A DNA stretch of 64,000 nucleotides from Plecoglossus altivelis (taxonomy: Eukaryota > Chordata > Actinopteri > Osmeriformes > Plecoglossidae): contig BROE01000022.1 in assembly GCA_036571765.1 (NCBI GenBank), forward strand, positions 11,056,282 through 11,120,281, in the 5' to 3' direction. This document shows positions 58,868-64,000 of this stretch, piece after piece. Position numbers and translations under genes: made by a program. Position 1 is the stretch's first letter; each line of letters opens with the position of its first letter. The notes beneath the pieces are model-generated. The model was given only the letters and a program-made list of their open reading frames with translations. It did no database searches and was not told the DNA's origin.

Positions 58868-61800
58868 CTTCGAAAACGTCGCAGAAACCATGGAACCAAA
58901 GTCAGGAATACAGCAAAAGGGAAGAAGAGGAAGGCAAACTAAGTGGCTGGCTTGTTCATTCATCAGAGAAGACGGATGATCAAGTGGAGGAGATTATCAG
59001 ACCCTCCCAGCAGACAGACATTAACACAGTATAGAGTGAATTAAAGAACTCATTAGCCCAGGGTCTGTGGGGAGGGGAGGGTTTAAGGGAAACAGTCCAA
59101 GAGTGTGTGTGTGCAGGTGTGTACATGTGTGTGATGTGTTTAGAAGACATGATTAATGTGTGTTTGGTCTCTGGGTAGTTCAGCCTTCTGTTATGGTGTG
59201 AGATAACATGCCCCCCCCAACCTTCCTCCCTCCCTCACTTCCTCTCCCTCCTCCCTCCCTCCCTTCCTCTCTCTCCCCAGTCATGGCAGGACATTGCTTT
59301 CAGGTCACCATTGTCGGTCTTCATCCATAAATCTGGGCTGTAGCCCTGGACAATAAAGACCAGCGTGCTGGCAGCTTTGCCAGGCCTGATAACACTGACA
59401 GGGGCTCTCAACAACCACGCCCCCCTCTGAATATTTCTAGCCAACAGAATGCAAATGACCCCGTTAGGACGACAGAGAAAGATATATGGGCCGGTCCTTA
59501 GGCAGCTGGATAAGATGGTGGTGGGATTGGGGTGGAGCGGGGGTGGGAGAGAGGGAGAGAGAAAGAGAGATATAGGATGAATGGTGAGAAGTAGGAAGAC
59601 CGCTGAAGACCTGAGTGACAACGATTGCACTAAAGCCTTTCCACTCTAACCCTCTGTCTCTCAAATCCTTGTTAAATCCTTCAAAGACAAACGGTGTTGA
59701 ACCAATCGCAGGCGTGTGGTCAACGACGCATCATTTAAAAAATGTGGAAGCAAACTATATGGGACTAATACTCACAAGGCACCAATCAGTGAAGATGTTT
59801 CGATGTCCAGGTGTAAAGGATTAGGCTGTTGATGAGCCCCAAATTTCTCCCAGACGCGGAGACTCGAGAGAGAGAGTGTTTGTGTGCGCGCGCGGGGAGC
59901 GGTAATCAGTCATCCGAGACGTTACGAGGGGGTTAATGAAGTCTTTCATTCGCATGAATCAGCTGCTTCTCCCAGAGTATTCCTGAGCCACTCAGGTTGT
60001 TGTGTTTGAAAGACAGAAAGAGGAAGTGAAGAGATGTGGACAGAGGGAGAGGGGGGAAATGGAGTGAAATGCGCACAGTCAGCGTGCAGAGACAGTCAGC
60101 CCGTTTCATGTCTTCTCTCTGCCAACCTTCATCTGTCCATCATGCCAGTCCCTCCCCAGCTCTGGTGGAAGGGACGGACACAGACCCAGACTGAGGGTAG
60201 TTTGGATGACGGACCCAGACCTAGACGTGCGTGTCACTGTGTGTGTGCTGGCTGGGATAATAAAGGTCATGTCTGTCATTCAAGTTCCAGTTAAAGACTA
60301 GCTGATACACTCTCCCTCTGGGGTAGTAGGAAATACACTCACGCTTAACACACAAACATGAGATGACTAGCTGTAGAGCATCGTTTTATATAGATGTACA
60401 GAGCCATGAGCATTGTTTTTGTCTTATTGCATAATTGCATGGTCCAATGGTCTGCACTTCTCTGTACTGGAACATTGACCATGGCTGGAGGAGGGGGTCC
60501 TTCACTGAATATCTGTATAGTTTTCTGGGAGATTTAAATGTTCTTCTTTGAGGGTTTTAGGCTGGTTAATTTGCGGTTTTACGGACATGTTTGAAGCCCT
60601 CTGTGACATTGCTTGTAAAAAGGCACATTCCTTTGAATTTATATTCAATTTCATAACAATGTCCATTCTTCCATAACAATGTTTCATTAGCATTATTGAA
60701 TTTAATTTATCTCACATAATAAAACCATGATTTATTTGGACTGTCGTGGGAAAAGGGGCTGGAGTTTGCTGAAGCACGTGGGAGTAAACCAGCATCCATA
60801 GCCCCCCCCCCCCCCCCCCCCGCCAGACATGCAGCGAGGGGTTAACAAGACAACCCCTGACCTTAGACACGTTTGGCTTTCGCTGCAAACCAGCGTTATG
60901 ATGGATCAGCACTTCTCACCCTGGCGACAGCCGACCTTTAACGGCTTCCTGACCACGTTTCATTAGAGCCGTTACCGCAGACACCACGGCTGGATCAATA
61001 ACAACAAGCAGAAGGTCCCCTGGGAGGGGGGGGTTAGGGGGCACGGTGGCCGCCAGTCAGTTAGGCCCCAGGAACAGCTGCATTTAGAGAGGACACAGAT
61101 CCCCAAATCTAGATGGATTACTTTATAACAGAGAACAGTTGCTGTGAGGTGTGCGTGTGTGTGTGTATGTATGTGTGTATGTGTGTGTGTGTGAGTGTGA
61201 GAGAGAGAGCTACTATGCTGAGCCTCGACACGCCCTTATTGATGACTTTGGACAAACGCTTTACTGAGATTACAACTGTGAGACAATCCTGACCAGATAA
61301 TAATAATCCAGTTTTAGTCACAAATAAAGGACACTCCTATAGGTTATTAGCACCATGTGTGCAGTTACTAGACAAGCAAGTCACAATAAAAATTGGAAAC
61401 AGTTATAGGCAGTCACACACCCACGCACAGACCCGTGTAATATTCCTTCACTTTTCCACAGCAACACGGTTTTCAGTTAGCCAGAATTAGTTATGAGGAG
61501 TTGGGCCCGAGGCTAGCTGGTAACCAATCGGCGACAAGGACCCTCCAGATGAGCAGCAGCTACTTTCCTGCTGAGCCAGAAGTGGGTCAAGCCTCATCTG
61601 TTGTCTCTGTGGGGTCTGTACAGTAAGACCACGGTCTGAGTGAACCCAATCACAGACTGTACGGCATGAAAACCCTTTTCTGTGTTAATCGGTGTTTAAC
61701 GGGACAGCTCGGAGGAGGCGGACGGAGAGGGAGAGAGAGGGAGAGAGAGGGAGAGAGAGGGAGAGAGCGTGGAGAGAGCGTGGAGCCTCCTCCGAGTCTA

Positions 61801-62409
61801 CAGTCATGAAGACGAGTGCAGCGCAGGGAGTTCAGATCAAATGGTCCCGGAGTTCACACGACAAGGGCGTTGGAAAGTTCAAAACGGCGAATGGGGATCT
61901 CCAGACAGCAGGACAGAAAGACAGGCAGTCTTCACATTTTCTTGCACACAATTTTTTCTCTTCAAAGTAGCTTCGGAGGGTACGAGCACCGTCAGAGAGA
62001 TAAGAGTGCAGCGGGGAGAGAGAAAACAAAAAGGAGAGAGAGAAGACAAATGGAGAGCGAGAGACAGAGCGTGGAGAGCGTGAGGAGAAACAGGAAAGAG
62101 AGAGGAGAAAGAAGACAGACAAGAGTGGAGTGTACGTCCTGAGAGACATGTTGGAACAGAATTAGGACAACGCTGTAATTAGCTCTAATCAGTGATCCCA
62201 TCACTGTCTAGCAAGGGTTCGTTAGCCAAGCCAGTAATGAGACATAATTGTCATGCCGGAAAGATATAATAACCAACCAATGAAAGTGTGTCAGTATTCA
62301 ACCCAGGAAGACAGCAGCAGTAAAATTACTAGTGGAGACTCGGTTTTGAGTCTGTGGTTATGGATGGTTCTTCAGGTTCTTATTGATGACTGGCGATATT
62401 AAGAACATG

Positions 62410-62620
62410 GCTAGAGGAGGGGCTGGGGCTAGCGCTGGGTTTGGAACTGAGGCTTGTTGGGGCTGGGCCTGAAGCTGGAACTGAGGCTGGTTGGGGCTGA
62501 GGCTGGAGCTGAGGTTGGTTGGGGCTGGAGCTGGAGCTGAGGCTGGAGCTGAGGCTTGAGCTGAGGCTGTTTGAGGCTGTAGTTGAGGCTGTAGCTGAGG
62601 CTGGGGCTTGAAATGGGAAT
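62410..62620 (+). repeat. GGGGCTGAGGCTGGAGCTGAGG minisatellite
   Basis: A hexamer-based array (GAGGCT, GGAGCT, GGGGCT, TTGGTT) over about 200 bases in the upstream intron, with units shuffled rather than strictly ordered. It resembles the array at 2704-2925 in composition. Confidence 0.85.
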
Positions 62621-63879
62621 GGGAATGGTTGTGAGAAGGAAGCTTCCTTCTACAGCAGCTGTTTGCAGCGAGGAGATAATAGCATTAGCCTTACAGCCAG
62701 GCTCTGGAAAATGGAGAGCCAAGGACAATGAAACAACTCCCTCGTCACAAAACACACACATACACACACTCAGTAACATACTGTGTCTGTCAGCTAAAAT
62801 AGGTTGACCATCCTCCGTGTTAAAGTAGTACGGATGACAAGAGATGGAGGAATTGCAGTGGAGTGATGAGATGGAAAAGATGGAATGAGCATACTGTCAC
62901 TTATAACAACCCACAACATGTCAATCAAATACAAGAAAGTCATTCTAGGTTGTGAGATGCCTGCTGTTGAGCCAAGCGTATAAACAAAGTCAAAATATAG
63001 AGGGAGATATCCTCCTTCTCACCCTGTGTGTGCGTATGTGTACAGTATGTGTGTCCACTGTGACTTGGCATTGGCAGCCACCGCGGAGGAGATGTGTGTC
63101 AGAAAAGAAGAAAGGAGAGAGTGAGGAGGAAGTGGAGTGTGTCGGAAATGCAGTCAGAGAAGAAGCTATTAATACTTGCTGCCTTTGCCTAAGCTCCTCT
63201 TTCAGACCCCCCCCCCCCCCCCCCCCCCCCCCCCACCCCCACCCCCGCTGATAGCTGGGCCTTTTGCTTTTTCTATCCCCAAAAGGATTCCAACAGCAAT
63301 ACTCACGCGGGCCTTCACACACAAACACGCACAACAGATTTCCTCCATGCAAATGGAACCACTTTGGGAATTTAGTTCAGTTCTTCAACGAGGTACTCAA
63401 AACTGCCTCCAAATCAAACATACACACATATGCACACAAACCCAAACACCAATAAATACATTTCAAGTGGTCATGCGGCAGTTGTTGAGTTTGTCCATCG
63501 TCGCAGCATTACAGATCCAAACAAAATTCTTTATTCACATCTGCCTTTCCTCTTTCCTCTCTTTTTCTCCATCCCTCCTCTGGCGGCTGTGCTGGAGCGC
63601 TTGTGACTAACTGTGACCTCATTAGCTAGAAACTGGGTCTGCCTTAGGAGTGAACACAATATCTACCAGAGAGAAAAAAGATAAAATGTTTAACCTTCCT
63701 TACTCTTCAGTACGCTTTCCCGCTCTACTACTAGTCTTTCTCCCTTTCTCTGCTGTTCACGTTTGCTGTCTCGCTCTCTCCACTCTCTCACTCCTGTCGC
63801 AGTACTTTTCTCTACGAATCTCTCTCTACAACTACTCTCTTTCTCTACTGCTATCTCTATCTTTTACATGGGACATTTG

Positions 63880-64000
63880 ATTTATTTTCTTTATTTTGTA
63901 GACCCTTTTATCCAAAGCAAAATCCAAGTACATCCAGATAATCCGGATCACAAGTTGAATTTCAGTGATAAGGCTCAAGTAACGGTCTATATTTTGCATG
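63880..64000 (+). mobile_element. Possible SINE/DNA-element tail fragment at window edge
   Basis: The words tagacccttttatccaaagc and aaatccaagtac resemble a sequence common in fish dispersed repeats (GCAGACGCTTTTATCCAAAGCGACTT). The window ends 60-100 bases later, so the element cannot be delimited. Confidence 0.4.

Larger units (their letters stand above)
58868..64000 (-). other. Upstream intron of MYO16 (partial), no exon recognised
   Basis: I searched the minus strand for the preceding ankyrin exon (human counterpart contains a DEDFWTPMH-like core) and found none, so this is probably one large intron. It holds a 20-base C run (60802-60821), a TG repeat near 61150-61195, GA-rich tracts (61725-61770 and 61990-62120), a GGGGCTGAGGCTGGA-type repeat (62410-62620), a 28-base C run (63207-63234), CT-rich sequence (63530-63870) and a transposon-like fragment at the right edge. 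Confidence 0.6.

Noticed and set aside
60900..60990. Exon-like segment with a CAGG|gtgaga donor in the upstream intron
   Set aside because: No frame gives an ankyrin-like or MYO16-like peptide, and no suitable acceptor was seen.

Overview
The window is vertebrate, almost certainly teleost fish, genomic DNA. It has interrupted genes with GT/AG introns, very abundant (CA)n, (GA)n and (CT)n microsatellites, one assembly gap (28724-28951), fish-type dispersed repeats, and no operons or bacterial signals. I cannot resolve the species.

One gene dominates: MYO16 (unconventional myosin XVI), read on the minus strand from right to left. I could chain 30 coding exons between 58867 and 19651. Every splice phase agrees, giving 1737 codons with no internal stop. 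In order they encode the last ankyrin repeats (exons e1-e4), a linker (e4-e6), the myosin motor (e7 to e24/e25) with a complete P-loop, switch I and switch II, one IQ-like calmodulin/light-chain site (e25/e26), and a long proline-rich NYAP-type tail (e27-e30). The tail carries YEAV, YEEI, YIEM and YEEM tyrosine motifs, two of which are YxxM sites of the kind bound by the PI3-kinase p85 SH2 domains. The initiator and first ankyrin exons lie beyond the right edge. A candidate last exon is at 11434-11517, with a possible poly(A) signal at 10588-10593. The gene is therefore 5'-truncated by the window and its 3' end is tentative.

Layout: 1-10.5 kb is downstream flank with minisatellites, a G-quadruplex-prone block and long purine tracts. 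10.6-11.5 kb holds the candidate terminal exon and 3'UTR. 11.5-19.65 kb is the probable last intron. 19.65-27.2 kb carries tail, IQ and neck exons. 27.2-31.9 kb is the largest complete intron between firmly supported exons and contains the gap. 31.9-50.5 kb is the motor. 50.6-58.9 kb is the linker and ankyrin exons. 58.9-64 kb is part of an upstream intron.

The most unusual structure is a 35-bp minisatellite at 43511-43775 built from the 3' end of a motor exon plus its splice donor, which leaves six extra donor-like sites inside the intron. Other points of note are microsatellites acting as polypyrimidine tracts at several acceptors, a serine-coding triplet repeat in the motor near loop 2, a piggyBac-like MITE at 57582-57861, and a teleost dispersed repeat abutting a tail exon. 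I saw no second protein-coding gene that I can support.
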